In this document: piece by piece, positions 18,324-26,478 of the stretch
Position numbering within the stretch: position 1 is the first letter of the stretch
Layout: every line of letters begins with the position of its first letter
Assembly (NCBI GenBank): GCA_944323675.1
Contig: CALUTK010000008.1
Span: forward strand, 1 to 44,740
DNA: 44,740 nucleotides
Source of the DNA: Candidatus Gastranaerophilales bacterium
Lineage (GTDB): Bacteria > Cyanobacteriota > Vampirovibrionia > Gastranaerophilales > Gastranaerophilaceae
Reading direction: 5' to 3'
Program-made: the position numbers and the translations under genes
The notes under the pieces: generated by a model
Database searches by the model: none
What the model was told of the DNA's origin: nothing
The model's input: only the letters and a program-made list of their open reading frames with translations

Positions 18324-19055
18324 ATGTTTGAAGAAGAAAAATTAATTACATCAGAAACCAACGACTGTGAAAATGCCTGTGATTTACCAAAGGGTGCAAA
18401 AATCCTCATGGTAGTATCAAATGCAGATCATTTTGATGAACACCATAAAACAGGAGTGTGGTTTGAAGAATTTGCAGTTCCGTATCTGGCGTTTTTAAAT
18501 GAAGGTTACTTTGTAACGGTTGCCAGCCTGAAAGGCGGTAAGGCTCCGCTCGATCCTGCGAGCGAAAATTTGATTGACGATATAAAATGGAATTCAGCCA
18601 AAAAAGCACTTGAAGATACAACTCCACTCGAAAGCATTGATTATACATTTTATGATGCAATAGTTCTTCCGGGAGGTCACGGTCCTATGTTTGATCTTGC
18701 CAAAAGTGAACTTATCGGAGAAATTGTATCTAATTTTGATAAAAAGAATAAAATTATTGCAGCTGTCTGCCATGGGCCGGCCGGATTATTAACCGCGGAG
18801 AAAGACGGCAGCCCTTATGTGAACAACAGGCTTTTGACGGCATTTACAAACGAGGAGGAAATTGAATACAAAAAAGATAAACTCACACCTTTTATGCTTG
18901 AAGATGCATTGATTGAAAGAGGGGCGGTATTTAAAAACGGCGGAATCGGTGCTGTAAATGTAATTGAAGACGGTAATCTTATTACCGGACAAAATTTTCA
19001 ATCCGCCGAACTTTTTGCAAGTACGATTATCAGACGTTTAAAAAATCGGGAATAA
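18324..19055 (+). CDS. DJ-1/PfpI superfamily protein (type 1 glutamine amidotransferase-like, Hsp31-type)
   Basis: A 243-residue cytosolic protein of the DJ-1/PfpI superfamily, nearest the Hsp31-like branch (chaperone or glyoxalase-type activities are known there). The nucleophile-elbow cysteine is in AAVCHGPAGLL near residue 154, preceded by YDAIVLPGGHGPMFDL near 112. TGVWFEEFAVPYLAFLNEGY near 42 carries the conserved glutamate (E48-E49 region), and TGQNFQSAELFA lies at the end. The start codon follows an AAGGAGG site that is fully paired in a hairpin, suggesting controlled translation. The gene ends at a strong terminator. The exact reaction (deglycase, methylglyoxal to lactate, or holdase) cannot be told from sequence alone. 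Confidence 0.9.
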   Translation: MFEEEKLITSETNDCENACDLPKGAKILMVVSNADHFDEHHKTGVWFEEFAVPYLAFLNEGYFVTVASLKGGKAPLDPASENLIDDIKWNSAKKALEDTTPLESIDYTFYDAIVLPGGHGPMFDLAKSELIGEIVSNFDKKNKIIAAVCHGPAGLLTAEKDGSPYVNNRLLTAFTNEEEIEYKKDKLTPFMLEDALIERGAVFKNGGIGAVNVIEDGNLITGQNFQSAELFASTIIRRLKNRE

Positions 19056-19058
19056 AAT

Positions 19059-19086
19059 AAAAAGCCGCTTTAACTGCGGCTTTTTT
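19059..19086 (+). terminator. Terminator of the DJ-1/PfpI gene
   Basis: AAAAAGCCGC and GCGGCTTTTTT around a 7-nt loop. The T run ends where an apparent ATG (19087) opens the next reading frame, which argues against that ATG as a start. Confidence 0.9.
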
Positions 19087-19119
19087 ATGATAAAATCTCT
19101 TTTGAAAGGGATAGAATGT

Positions 19120-20211
19120 ATGTTTGATAATAAAGTTAACGTATTAAAAGCGCTTGCAATAACACTTGTAGTTTCAGGGCATCTGGAGTTTTCACTTCTC
19201 GGGATATTTCCGCCGTATTCATTTCAGCTTGCGCTGTTTTTCTTTATCTCGGGATATTTGTTTAATAAAAAGTATCTTGATGATGTGGTGACATTTATTG
19301 AAAAACGGCTAAAAACCCTTTTGCTGCCGTATTTTTTATACAGCACATTTTACCTTGGCGTCACTGCATTAATAGCAAAACTCACCGGAAAATGGTGGGG
19401 AATGCCGTTATCTTTAAAAAATTTCTTTATAACTCCATTTTTGAACGGACATCAGTTTGATTTATCCTGTCCGCTGTGGTTTGTGACCCAGTTATTTATG
19501 ACAATGATAACATTTTTATTCGTGTTTAGAATTTTACGCGGAATAAAAGATAATAAATTCTTTCATCTTGCAGTTTTTGGGCTGCTTGGAGTTTCAGCAA
19601 TCCCGCTTTCCAAAATGATTGCCGTGACCCCTATTGCACTTGTGGTTATAAGAACAATGTTTTCAATGTTTTTTGTATATCTGGGTTATTTCTATAAGAA
19701 TTTTATTGAAGAGAAATACGATATCCTGACAGTAAAATGGTTCGGATGGGTTGTGGTATTGCAATCGATTTTGTGGATGTTCAACAGGGATTACGATCCG
19801 GAACACGGGATTGGTTTAAGCTATGTACTTGTATGGGCAAGATTTGACGATCAGTTGATTGTCCCGATTATTACTGCTCTGACAGGTATCTGGGCATCGC
19901 TTTTTACTGTCAAAATTATTTATCCTTATGTAAAAGACATAAAATTTGTGAATTATCTCGGAAAAACAACTTATCACATAATGGCAAACCATCTACTTGT
20001 AATGTATATTATCACGGCGATTTTCTTGAAAATTAACGGAATTCCGATTGCGGAACGTGCAAACCATGATATCTATTGGATTTATAACCCTGTGCAGACA
20101 ACGTATTTATATTTTGTACTGACAATGGTTATAACAACTTATCTTGGTGCGGCACAACAGTTTTTATGGAAAAAAATTAAAGGAATATTTATTGAAAAAA
20201 AGTCTGATTGA
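19120..20211 (+). CDS. Integral membrane acyltransferase, acyltransferase-3 family
   Basis: A 363-residue protein with about ten hydrophobic segments. It fits the acyltransferase-3 family that transfers acetyl or other acyl groups to sugars of surface polysaccharides, as OafA and fucose-4-O-acetylase-like proteins do. The family's N-terminal pattern is visible: NVLKALAITLVVSGHLEF with the conserved His near residue 23, then FFFISGYLFNKK and LKTLLLPYFLYS. The ATG at 19120 is chosen because AAAGGG lies nine bases upstream; the in-frame ATG at 19087 falls in the previous terminator. It ends at a strong terminator, and no sugar-biosynthesis genes flank it. The acceptor molecule is unknown. Confidence 0.9.
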   Translation: MFDNKVNVLKALAITLVVSGHLEFSLLGIFPPYSFQLALFFFISGYLFNKKYLDDVVTFIEKRLKTLLLPYFLYSTFYLGVTALIAKLTGKWWGMPLSLKNFFITPFLNGHQFDLSCPLWFVTQLFMTMITFLFVFRILRGIKDNKFFHLAVFGLLGVSAIPLSKMIAVTPIALVVIRTMFSMFFVYLGYFYKNFIEEKYDILTVKWFGWVVVLQSILWMFNRDYDPEHGIGLSYVLVWARFDDQLIVPIITALTGIWASLFTVKIIYPYVKDIKFVNYLGKTTYHIMANHLLVMYIITAIFLKINGIPIAERANHDIYWIYNPVQTTYLYFVLTMVITTYLGAAQQFLWKKIKGIFIEKKSD

Positions 20212-20215
20212 ATTT

Positions 20216-20255
20216 AAGAAGGGATTTAACAATCTATGTTAAATCCCTTCTTTTT
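20216..20255 (+). terminator. Terminator of the acyltransferase gene
   Basis: A perfect 16-bp stem (20216-20231 with 20237-20252, loop ATCTA) followed by TTTTT. It may also serve the convergent hisS operon. Confidence 0.9.
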
Positions 20256-20288
20256 AAATAATGCAAAACTATAAATCCTCTGCTTTTG

Positions 20289-20477
20289 TTATTTTTTCAC
20301 ATCGTCTTTAATGACTATTAAGTTATTCATAATCTTCATAGCACACGTAGGAAGTACGACGTGTTCCAGTCCGTCCGCAATACTCAGGATTTTACCGGCA
20401 CCGAGAACTACTTCTTCTCCTTTGTACATGAATTTGTAATCAGTTTCTCTGTCTGAACGAATAGTGACTTTGTCCAT
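20289..20477 (-). CDS. Small conserved-looking protein, unknown function
   Basis: Sixty-two residues, starting MDKVTIRSDRETDYKFMYKG and ending in a Lys-rich tail. It shows no signal peptide, membrane segment or metal motif, and looks like a small beta-rich fold. AAAGGA lies six bases before the ATG, good support for a real gene. It is the last gene of the hisS operon, 33 bases after the nucleotidyltransferase-like gene. I do not recognise a family. A toxin-antitoxin role with its neighbour is not supported: it is not a HEPN protein. Confidence 0.65.
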   Translation of the reverse strand: MDKVTIRSDRETDYKFMYKGEEVVLGAGKILSIADGLEHVVLPTCAMKIMNNLIVIKDDVKK

Positions 20478-20510
20478 TCTGTTTCCTTTCTTAGTTTTGT
20501 CATTTTAACA

Positions 20511-20849
20511 TTAATTTTTATCTTCCATAATCCCCAGAGGATTAAAAAATAAACCTTCTTCCATTACTTCGTCGTAAATATCTTTATCTTCTTCGAATTG
20601 TTTTTGTGTGTAAGGATAAAGGTCAATACAAACGCCGAGTTCGGTTTCAACTTTACCGACAATAGGCCAGATTTGCTCCCGTTTAGATTTATCTTCTATT
20701 TCAAAAAGCGCAACAATTTCAATATCTTCATCCTCGTGTTCTTTCCCGTCGAGGTATGCGCCGAAAAGATAGAGTCCTTTATAATCTTCAAAAGTTCTCC
20801 TGAAAGCGTTTGATAACAGCTTTATCACTTCATTAACCTGACTTGGCAT
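20511..20849 (-). CDS. Nucleotidyltransferase-like protein with altered active-site motif
   Basis: A 112-residue protein that resembles minimal nucleotidyltransferases (MNT type). The expected GS...DxD motif reads LFGAYLDGKEHEDEDIEIVAL: the serine is alanine, and the metal-binding pair is Asp and Glu rather than Asp and Asp. A later IDLYPY could supply the third acidic residue. It may therefore be weakly active or a non-catalytic binder. The gene lies 12 bases after hisS, with AAGGGG eight bases before its ATG, so it is co-transcribed with hisS. The usual HEPN partner is absent. The family call rests on a short motif and length, so it is moderate. Confidence 0.6.
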   Translation of the reverse strand: MPSQVNEVIKLLSNAFRRTFEDYKGLYLFGAYLDGKEHEDEDIEIVALFEIEDKSKREQIWPIVGKVETELGVCIDLYPYTQKQFEEDKDIYDEVMEEGLFFNPLGIMEDKN

Positions 20850-20861
20850 AGTTTCAACCCC

Positions 20862-22097
20862 TTATATTTGATTTAAAACTTCATTTCTTTTTATAGTAAT
20901 TTGTTTTGATGTTTTTAAATCCTTCACGGAGACCGTACCTGATTTTATTTCATCCTCACCGAGGATAAGTGCAAAATCAGCGGCTTTACCGGCTTTTTCA
21001 AGCTGCTTGGTGAATTTTTTATTAGTAAGGTCAAATTCAACATTTTTTCCTGCAGCACGGAGTTCTTCCGCAAGAGCGAAGGCATCTGCAGATGAATTTG
21101 ATACAATGTATGCGTCAAGTTTTTCCGGTTCAACTGGAGGAAGGAGGGAATTTAATCTTTCCATTCCCATAGCCCAGCCGACGGCAGGAGTGTCATCCCC
21201 GCCGAGGTTTCTCACCAGACTGTCGTAGCGGCCGCCGCCGCAGACTGCATTTTGAGAGCCGAGGTTGTTTGATTTGATTTCAAAAACCGTTCTGTTATAG
21301 TAATCCAGACCTCTTACAAGAAGTTTATTTTCAACGTATTTAATTTTTAAAACATCCAGATAAGATTTTACGGCTCTGTAGTGTTCGGCGCATTCTTCGC
21401 AGATAAAGTCGGATTGGATAACTTTTTGAATTTCAGGTTTTGCAAAAATTTCTTTGCAGGAGTCAACTTTACAATCCAGAAGGCGGAGAGGATTTTTTTC
21501 ATATCTATTCCGGCAATCCTCGCACAGATTGTCGAATTCAGGTTTCAAAACTTCTTTAATTTTTGCCTTGTAAGCTTCGCGGCACTCAGGGCACCCAAGG
21601 GAATTTATTTCCACCTCTAAATCGTTAAGCCCGAGGGCTTTCAGGTAATTAACCGCAAGCAAAATAACTTCCGCGTCAGCTGTCGGCTGTTTTACGCCGA
21701 ACATTTCAACACCTACCTGATGGAACTGGCGCTGTCTGCCCGCCTGCGGACGTTCGTAGCGGAACATCGGACCTTTATACCAGAGTTTAACAGGAGGCGA
21801 GAGTCTTGCCATGCCGTTTTCTATAAATGAACGCACAACTCCTGCAGTGTTTTCCGGACGGAGGGTCAAAGAGCGGTCGCTTTTTTCAAAGGTGTACATT
21901 TCTTTATTTACAATATCAGTTGTATCGCCCACCCCGCGCGCAAAAAGTTCGGTTGCTTCAAAAATCGGCGTTCTGATTTCTTTATAGCCGTATTTTGAAA
22001 ACACTTCAAGCGCTATTTTTTCCATACGCTGCCACGATGCAACGTCCTGAGGTAAAATGTCTTTTGTCCCTTTTATCACGTTAATAATTTTTGTCAT
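20862..22097 (-). CDS. hisS: Histidyl-tRNA synthetase
   Basis: Class II synthetase that charges tRNA-His. The 411-residue protein shows VIKGTKDILPQD at the N-terminus, TLRPENTAGVVRSF near 77, the motif-2 FRYERPQAGRQRQFHQVG near 112, LVRGLDYYNRTVFE in the middle, and motif-3 GWAMGMERL. A cysteine-rich insertion (CPECREAY, CEDCRNRY, CEECAEHY) resembles the zinc-ribbon-like insert seen in some bacterial HisRS. The C-terminal anticodon-binding domain follows. I start at the ATG at 22097 rather than the in-frame GTG at 22121, because that GTG lies inside a perfect consensus promoter. The mRNA should begin at or next to this ATG (leaderless). Confidence 0.96.
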   Translation of the reverse strand: MTKIINVIKGTKDILPQDVASWQRMEKIALEVFSKYGYKEIRTPIFEATELFARGVGDTTDIVNKEMYTFEKSDRSLTLRPENTAGVVRSFIENGMARLSPPVKLWYKGPMFRYERPQAGRQRQFHQVGVEMFGVKQPTADAEVILLAVNYLKALGLNDLEVEINSLGCPECREAYKAKIKEVLKPEFDNLCEDCRNRYEKNPLRLLDCKVDSCKEIFAKPEIQKVIQSDFICEECAEHYRAVKSYLDVLKIKYVENKLLVRGLDYYNRTVFEIKSNNLGSQNAVCGGGRYDSLVRNLGGDDTPAVGWAMGMERLNSLLPPVEPEKLDAYIVSNSSADAFALAEELRAAGKNVEFDLTNKKFTKQLEKAGKAADFALILGEDEIKSGTVSVKDLKTSKQITIKRNEVLNQI

Positions 22098-22103
22098 AAA
22101 GCC

Positions 22104-22132
22104 ATTATAGTCTTTCGCCACCTTATTGTCAA
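22104..22132 (-). promoter_or_regulatory. Consensus promoter of hisS, leaderless geometry
   Basis: TTGACA (22127-22132), exactly 17 nt, TATAAT (22104-22109). Both boxes are perfect. The ATG starts six nt after the -10 box, at the expected transcription start. Confidence 0.88.
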
Positions 22133-22224
22133 CGAAAATTTGAGACTTCTATTAATATACTGTCATATAAGATTGAAAAATTTTTTATAATTTTATAAAA
22201 TAAGAAAAAATCTGAAGGAGTATT

Positions 22225-22938
22225 ATGACAGGAACACAAAAACGTATCTTAATAGTTGATGATGATGATGAAATAAGAGAATTACTGGAATTTGACGTCG
22301 GACAGAGCGGATATTTTGTTGACACGGCAAAAGACGGGCTGGAGGGGCTGAATAAAGCACTCAACAATTCGTATGATCTCATACTGCTTGATGTTATGAT
22401 GCCAAAAATGAACGGCTTTGATGTTGCAAAAAACATCCGTCAGGCAAAACTCGCCATTCCTATTTTAATGCTTACGGCAAAAGGTACAATTGATGATAAG
22501 ACAGAAGGGTTTGACTGCGGCGCGGACGATTACCTTGTAAAACCTTTTGATATTCAGGAAGTGCTTTTGAGAATAAAAGTCCTTTTAAGACGCAATCAGG
22601 TGGAAGATACTAATTCCCTCTCCGACGAAATCTTAAGCGCCGGAGATATTCAGATCTTTCCTGAAACTCTTGAGTGTATTATTATTAATAAAAGAATTAA
22701 ACTCACTCCGACGGAATTTGAAATTTTATACAGTCTTATGCAGCACTTTAACCAGCCAGTTACACTCGCAACGCTGCTGGATGAAGTCTGGGGCTATGAC
22801 AGCAACGAAGATGTACGTATGCTGAGGGTTCATGTTGGAGGATTGAGAAATAAAATTGAACCTGATTCCAAAAATCCAAAGTACCTCCATACAGTCACCA
22901 ATGTCGGTTACAAATTGACTCCTTTTGCAGGAGATTAG
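22225..22938 (+). CDS. OmpR/PhoB-family response regulator (RpaA/RpaB-like)
   Basis: A 237-residue two-component regulator. The receiver domain (residues 7-118) has the acidic pocket VDDDDE, the phospho-acceptor Asp56 in LLDVMMP, a conserved Thr in MLTAKG and Lys in LVKPFD. The C-terminal winged helix (about 135-232) has LTPTEFEILYSLM and the recognition part RMLRVHVGGLRNKIEP, ending TVTNVGYKL. The layout matches cyanobacterial RpaA/RpaB and PhoB. AAGGAG is five bases before the ATG. It is followed one base later by its histidine kinase, and the pair faces hisS. The signal sensed is unknown. Confidence 0.94.
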   Translation: MTGTQKRILIVDDDDEIRELLEFDVGQSGYFVDTAKDGLEGLNKALNNSYDLILLDVMMPKMNGFDVAKNIRQAKLAIPILMLTAKGTIDDKTEGFDCGADDYLVKPFDIQEVLLRIKVLLRRNQVEDTNSLSDEILSAGDIQIFPETLECIIINKRIKLTPTEFEILYSLMQHFNQPVTLATLLDEVWGYDSNEDVRMLRVHVGGLRNKIEPDSKNPKYLHTVTNVGYKLTPFAGD

Positions 22939-22939
22939 T

Positions 22940-24622
22940 ATGTTTTTAAAATTAAAAAGGTTAAAAATCGTTGAACAAATCGGAATCGTATTTTTCTTTG
23001 CGGTTCTGATACCTATGTGCGTAAGCGGGTTTATTATCAACAATATTAACCAGCATTCAATGCGCCATCAGCTTAGAGAATCCGCTGTTCTTATAGCTAA
23101 TATGGTGTCTGATGAGATAGATTTTTTCTCAAATACCATAAATAATAACCTTGAACAAATCGCGTTTTCACTTAACTTTATTCAGACAAAATCCCAGAGA
23201 ACAAAATTTTTGAAAAATGTTTCTTCAAACTTTGACAACTGCGAGAAAATGGAAATCGTCGGTTCAAAGGAAGAACTCGAAAAAATTCATAACGAAAATA
23301 ATTTATTGAATAAAGCAACAGTGTCAATCCCGCTGGACAAAAAGAATTTTCTTGTTGCGACATATACAATTCAGGCGCTGCAGGATGAACTTTTTCAGTC
23401 ATTAAAAGATGACGCGCGGCAGATTTATGTAATGACAAATGAAGGCAAACTCATTGCCTCGCATAATTATACGGAAAGCGTTTTTAAAGAAACTCTTTCC
23501 CTTTTGCCCAAAAAGCTCAAACTCAATAGCCCCGTAATCTTCGGCGACGTTAAAAACCAGCCGCTTGTATATGTTCACAAAAACGACCCGCCGATTACGA
23601 TTATTGTAAACACAACGGAAAGAGTTACTCAAAAAGCAATCAACAATAACCGCGCAAAAATAATTCTCTCATTTATTCTTGCAACTCTCGTTATCATTTT
23701 TGTGACCGCACTATACACATATTATCTTTATATTAATATAAGGCAGCTATTTAAAGGGATTATCGCAATCTCAAAAGGTAACTACGAACGCCAGATAAGG
23801 CTTTTAACAACAGCCTTTACCCCGCATGAAATTGTTTTCCTTGCCTTTGAATTTAACCGCATGGCAGGCGAAATCCATAAATCTTACCTGCAATTAAAGC
23901 AGAATAACATCGAATTAAAACAACTGAACGAATTCCGGTCAAACCTCATTGACACGGTAAGCCATGAATTAAGAACCCCTCTGACAAGTATTCAAGGATA
24001 CACCTCTCGGCTTTTGAGGCAGGATATTAAAATTGACGAGGAAACAAAACAAAAATCACTCAGAATAATTAAAGAACAATCAGAAAGACTAAAACGATTA
24101 ATAGAGGATTTGTTGACAATTCCTGATATTGAAGGCATGCGCCTGCGTACGAATATTGAAAGCGTCTGGCTTCCGGAGGTTATGGAAACCGCTAAACTCC
24201 TCGTAAAAAATAAAGACAACAAAGAAATCGTAATAAATATTCCGGAAAATTTCCCGAATGTTTCGGGTGACAAAAACAGACTTGAACAGGTGTTTGTGAA
24301 TTTAATCGAAAACGCCGTAAAATACGCCTATCCTGAGACAAAAATTGTTGTTGACGGAGTTGTGGAAGGCGATATTGCAAAAATTTTCGTAAAAAATGAC
24401 TGCGACGTGATTCCGCCGAAAAAATTAAACACCCTCTTTGAAAAATTTATGCGTCTTGACGACAACACAACCCGCACAACCCGCGGAACAGGATTAGGGT
24501 TGTTTATAGTAAAGGGACTTGTGGAAGCAATGCAGGGCGATATAAAATTAACCTCTGATGAAACGTGCGGCTTCTGTGTTGAAGTTGCCCTGAAACTTGC
24601 AACCGATGAGGCTGTCGTATGA
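22940..24622 (+). CDS. Membrane sensor histidine kinase
   Basis: A 560-residue kinase. Membrane segment one is near residues 11-35 and segment two near 245-272; about 210 residues between them form an extracytoplasmic sensor, probably Cache/PAS-like (inference). A HAMP-like linker is followed by the phospho-acceptor His342 in DTVSHELRTPLTSIQGY. The ATPase domain has the N box NLIENAVKYAYP and the G box GTGLGLFIVKGLVEAMQG. The ATG at 22940 comes one base after the response regulator stop, with AGGAG six bases upstream, so the two genes are translationally linked. It should phosphorylate the neighbouring regulator. Its stop overlaps the start of tadA. Confidence 0.93.
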   Translation: MFLKLKRLKIVEQIGIVFFFAVLIPMCVSGFIINNINQHSMRHQLRESAVLIANMVSDEIDFFSNTINNNLEQIAFSLNFIQTKSQRTKFLKNVSSNFDNCEKMEIVGSKEELEKIHNENNLLNKATVSIPLDKKNFLVATYTIQALQDELFQSLKDDARQIYVMTNEGKLIASHNYTESVFKETLSLLPKKLKLNSPVIFGDVKNQPLVYVHKNDPPITIIVNTTERVTQKAINNNRAKIILSFILATLVIIFVTALYTYYLYINIRQLFKGIIAISKGNYERQIRLLTTAFTPHEIVFLAFEFNRMAGEIHKSYLQLKQNNIELKQLNEFRSNLIDTVSHELRTPLTSIQGYTSRLLRQDIKIDEETKQKSLRIIKEQSERLKRLIEDLLTIPDIEGMRLRTNIESVWLPEVMETAKLLVKNKDNKEIVINIPENFPNVSGDKNRLEQVFVNLIENAVKYAYPETKIVVDGVVEGDIAKIFVKNDCDVIPPKKLNTLFEKFMRLDDNTTRTTRGTGLGLFIVKGLVEAMQGDIKLTSDETCGFCVEVALKLATDEAVV

Positions 24623-25050
24623 TGCAAAGAGCCATAAAAGCTGCAGAAAAAGCAGCGGGAGAAATTGCAGTCGGGGCGGTTATTATAAAAGACGGTGAAG
24701 TTATTGCCTCTGCCTGCAATCAAAAAGAATCACTGAAAGACGTCACGGCTCACGCGGAAATTCTTGCAATACGCGAAGCAGAAAAAAAACTCGGGCGCTG
24801 GCGGCTTGATGACTGCGAAATGTATGTTACCCTTGAACCATGCCCGATGTGTGCTTGGGCAATCATTCAATCGAGAATTAAAACCGTTTACTTTGGCTCC
24901 TATGATACAAACTACGGCGCCTTAGGCTCTGTGCTTGATGTGAGAAAACTCTCCGGTTCAAAACTAAAAGTCTACGGCGGAATTATGGAGAGAGAATGCG
25001 GCGAACTTTTAGCAAAGTGCTTTGAAAAATTGAGAGAAAGAATCATTTAA
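24619..25050 (+). CDS. tadA: tRNA-specific adenosine deaminase
   Basis: Converts adenosine-34 to inosine in the anticodon of tRNA-Arg, a zinc enzyme. The 143-residue protein carries the deaminase motif THAEILAI (zinc-binding His and catalytic Glu, near residue 46) and the zinc cysteines in EPCPMCAWAI near 75. The start overlaps the kinase stop by four bases (ATGA), with a second ATG directly after; either could be used. Its place at the end of a two-component operon is unusual for a tRNA-modifying enzyme but typical of tight packing. The 120 bases after it (25051-25171) hold no gene or clear terminator. Confidence 0.94.
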   Translation: MMQRAIKAAEKAAGEIAVGAVIIKDGEVIASACNQKESLKDVTAHAEILAIREAEKKLGRWRLDDCEMYVTLEPCPMCAWAIIQSRIKTVYFGSYDTNYGALGSVLDVRKLSGSKLKVYGGIMERECGELLAKCFEKLRERII

Positions 25051-25171
25051 AGGTCAAAATATTTAAAGGAATAGGTGTTGTTAAACAAACAAGAATTTAG
25101 CTGCACAAAACCAGCTGACGCCTTATCATTAAAGTCTTTTCGTCCGGATATATTTTCGGCTGCAAAAATGG

Positions 25172-26266
25172 TTACACTGCAAATCTAAAATGAACAATAT
25201 CTCCGTCTTGAACCTCGTAATCTTTTCCTTCAAGACGGGTTACGCCCTTTTCTTTACAGGCATTATAAGAGCCAAGTCTTACAAAATCCTCATAAGGGGT
25301 AATCTCTGCTCTAATAAACCCTTTTTCGAAATCAGAATGTATTACTCCAGCCGCCTGCGGCGCTTTTGCACCTGCAGGAATTGTCCAGGCTCTTGTTTCT
25401 TTTTCCCCTGCCGTTATAAATGTTCTCAAATCCAGCAGATGATAAACGTGTTTTATCATTCTGTTAATTCCGCTGTCATCAATCCCCAATTCTTTTAAAT
25501 ACGCAAGAGACTCTTCTCCGAGTTCAGAGAGTTCCTCTTCAATTTTAGCTGAAATTATAACCATTTCCGCACTGTGCTCATCCGCATACTTTTGAACCTG
25601 CGCAGTGTATGCATTCCCGTTTTTTAAATCATTTTCAGATACATTAGCCGCATAGATTACAGGCTTTGTTGACATTAAATTTAACTGTTTAACAAACGGA
25701 ATTTCTTCTTCATCAAAGTGCTCTTTTATATTAATGAAAGTTCCTTGATACAGAAGTTCAAGAAGCTTTGTCAGGGCTTTATCTTCAATAACAGCGTCTT
25801 TATCGCCGCCTTTTGCCTGTTTGGCAATGCGTCCCTGTCTTTTCTCGACTGATGCAATATCCGCAAGTGCAAGTTCTGTATTAATAATCTCAATATCATC
25901 AAGCGGGTTTACACGGCCGGCAACATGGATGGTATTCGGATCATCAAAACATCTAACAACCTGAATAATGGCATCGACTTCCCTAATATTGTGAAGAAAC
26001 TGGTTTCCTAAGCCTTCGCCTTTGCTTGCGCCTTTAACGAGCCCTGCAATATCTACAAATTCTATTGCAGTCGGAATTATTTCTTTAGAATTACACAATT
26101 TTGCAAGAACTTCCAGTCTTTCGTCAGGAACATTAACGACACCCACATTCGGCTCTATTGTACAAAACGGATAGTTAGCACTCTGGGCGTTTTTTGCGCT
26201 TGTTAAAGCATTAAATAAAGTTGATTTTCCTACATTCGGAAGTCCGACAATTCCAGTTCTAAGCAT
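25172..26266 (-). CDS. ychF: Ribosome-associated GTPase/ATPase YchF (OLA1 family)
   Basis: A 364-residue Obg-related P-loop protein of the YchF/OLA1 family, which binds ribosomes and prefers ATP. The P loop is GLPNVGKSTLFNAL near residue 8, with FVDIAGLVKGASKGEGLGNQ near 69. The base-recognition motif reads ANVSE instead of NKxD, which is the family's reason for reduced GTP preference. The C-terminal TGS-like domain follows (RAWTIPAGAKAPQAAGVIH, then EVQDGDIVHFRF). Length equals the E. coli protein. AAGGA stands nine bases before the ATG. It is transcribed alone, convergent with tadA. Confidence 0.96.
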   Translation of the reverse strand: MLRTGIVGLPNVGKSTLFNALTSAKNAQSANYPFCTIEPNVGVVNVPDERLEVLAKLCNSKEIIPTAIEFVDIAGLVKGASKGEGLGNQFLHNIREVDAIIQVVRCFDDPNTIHVAGRVNPLDDIEIINTELALADIASVEKRQGRIAKQAKGGDKDAVIEDKALTKLLELLYQGTFINIKEHFDEEEIPFVKQLNLMSTKPVIYAANVSENDLKNGNAYTAQVQKYADEHSAEMVIISAKIEEELSELGEESLAYLKELGIDDSGINRMIKHVYHLLDLRTFITAGEKETRAWTIPAGAKAPQAAGVIHSDFEKGFIRAEITPYEDFVRLGSYNACKEKGVTRLEGKDYEVQDGDIVHFRFAV

Positions 26267-26314
26267 TTATATAATTCCTTCTGTTAAATTCTATTAAAAG
26301 TGTCGCAGTATCCG

Positions 26315-26353
26315 TGTTTTGCAGACACATCGGGTGCCAGACACCGCAAAACA
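26315..26353. repeat. Nested dyad between ychF and maf
   Basis: TGTTTTGC (26315-26322) pairs with GCAAAACA (26346-26353), and inside it GGTG pairs with CACC around CCAGA. It lies about 50 bases upstream of ychF. It may be a control site or a degraded repeat; nothing decides between these. Confidence 0.4.
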
Positions 26354-26478
26354 ATTTTAGCGCAAAGCAGGGAAAATTTCAAGAATTCTATTTGGGGACT
26401 TATATCCCTCTATTTGCGATATGCATACGAAAGTACATTATATACTTTACATCCTTACAACTGCCCTTTTCCTTTTTA

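Noticed and set aside
20289..20849. HEPN-MNT toxin-antitoxin pair
   Set aside because: The nucleotidyltransferase-like partner is plausible, but the 62-residue protein has no HEPN RxxxxxH motif or helical character.
22098..22121. GTG start giving HisRS eight extra residues
   Set aside because: This GTG and its codons fall between the -35 and -10 boxes of a perfect promoter, so they would not be in the mRNA.
25051..25171. tRNA or small RNA between tadA and ychF
   Set aside because: No cloverleaf, no T-loop sequence and only a weak 5-bp stem.
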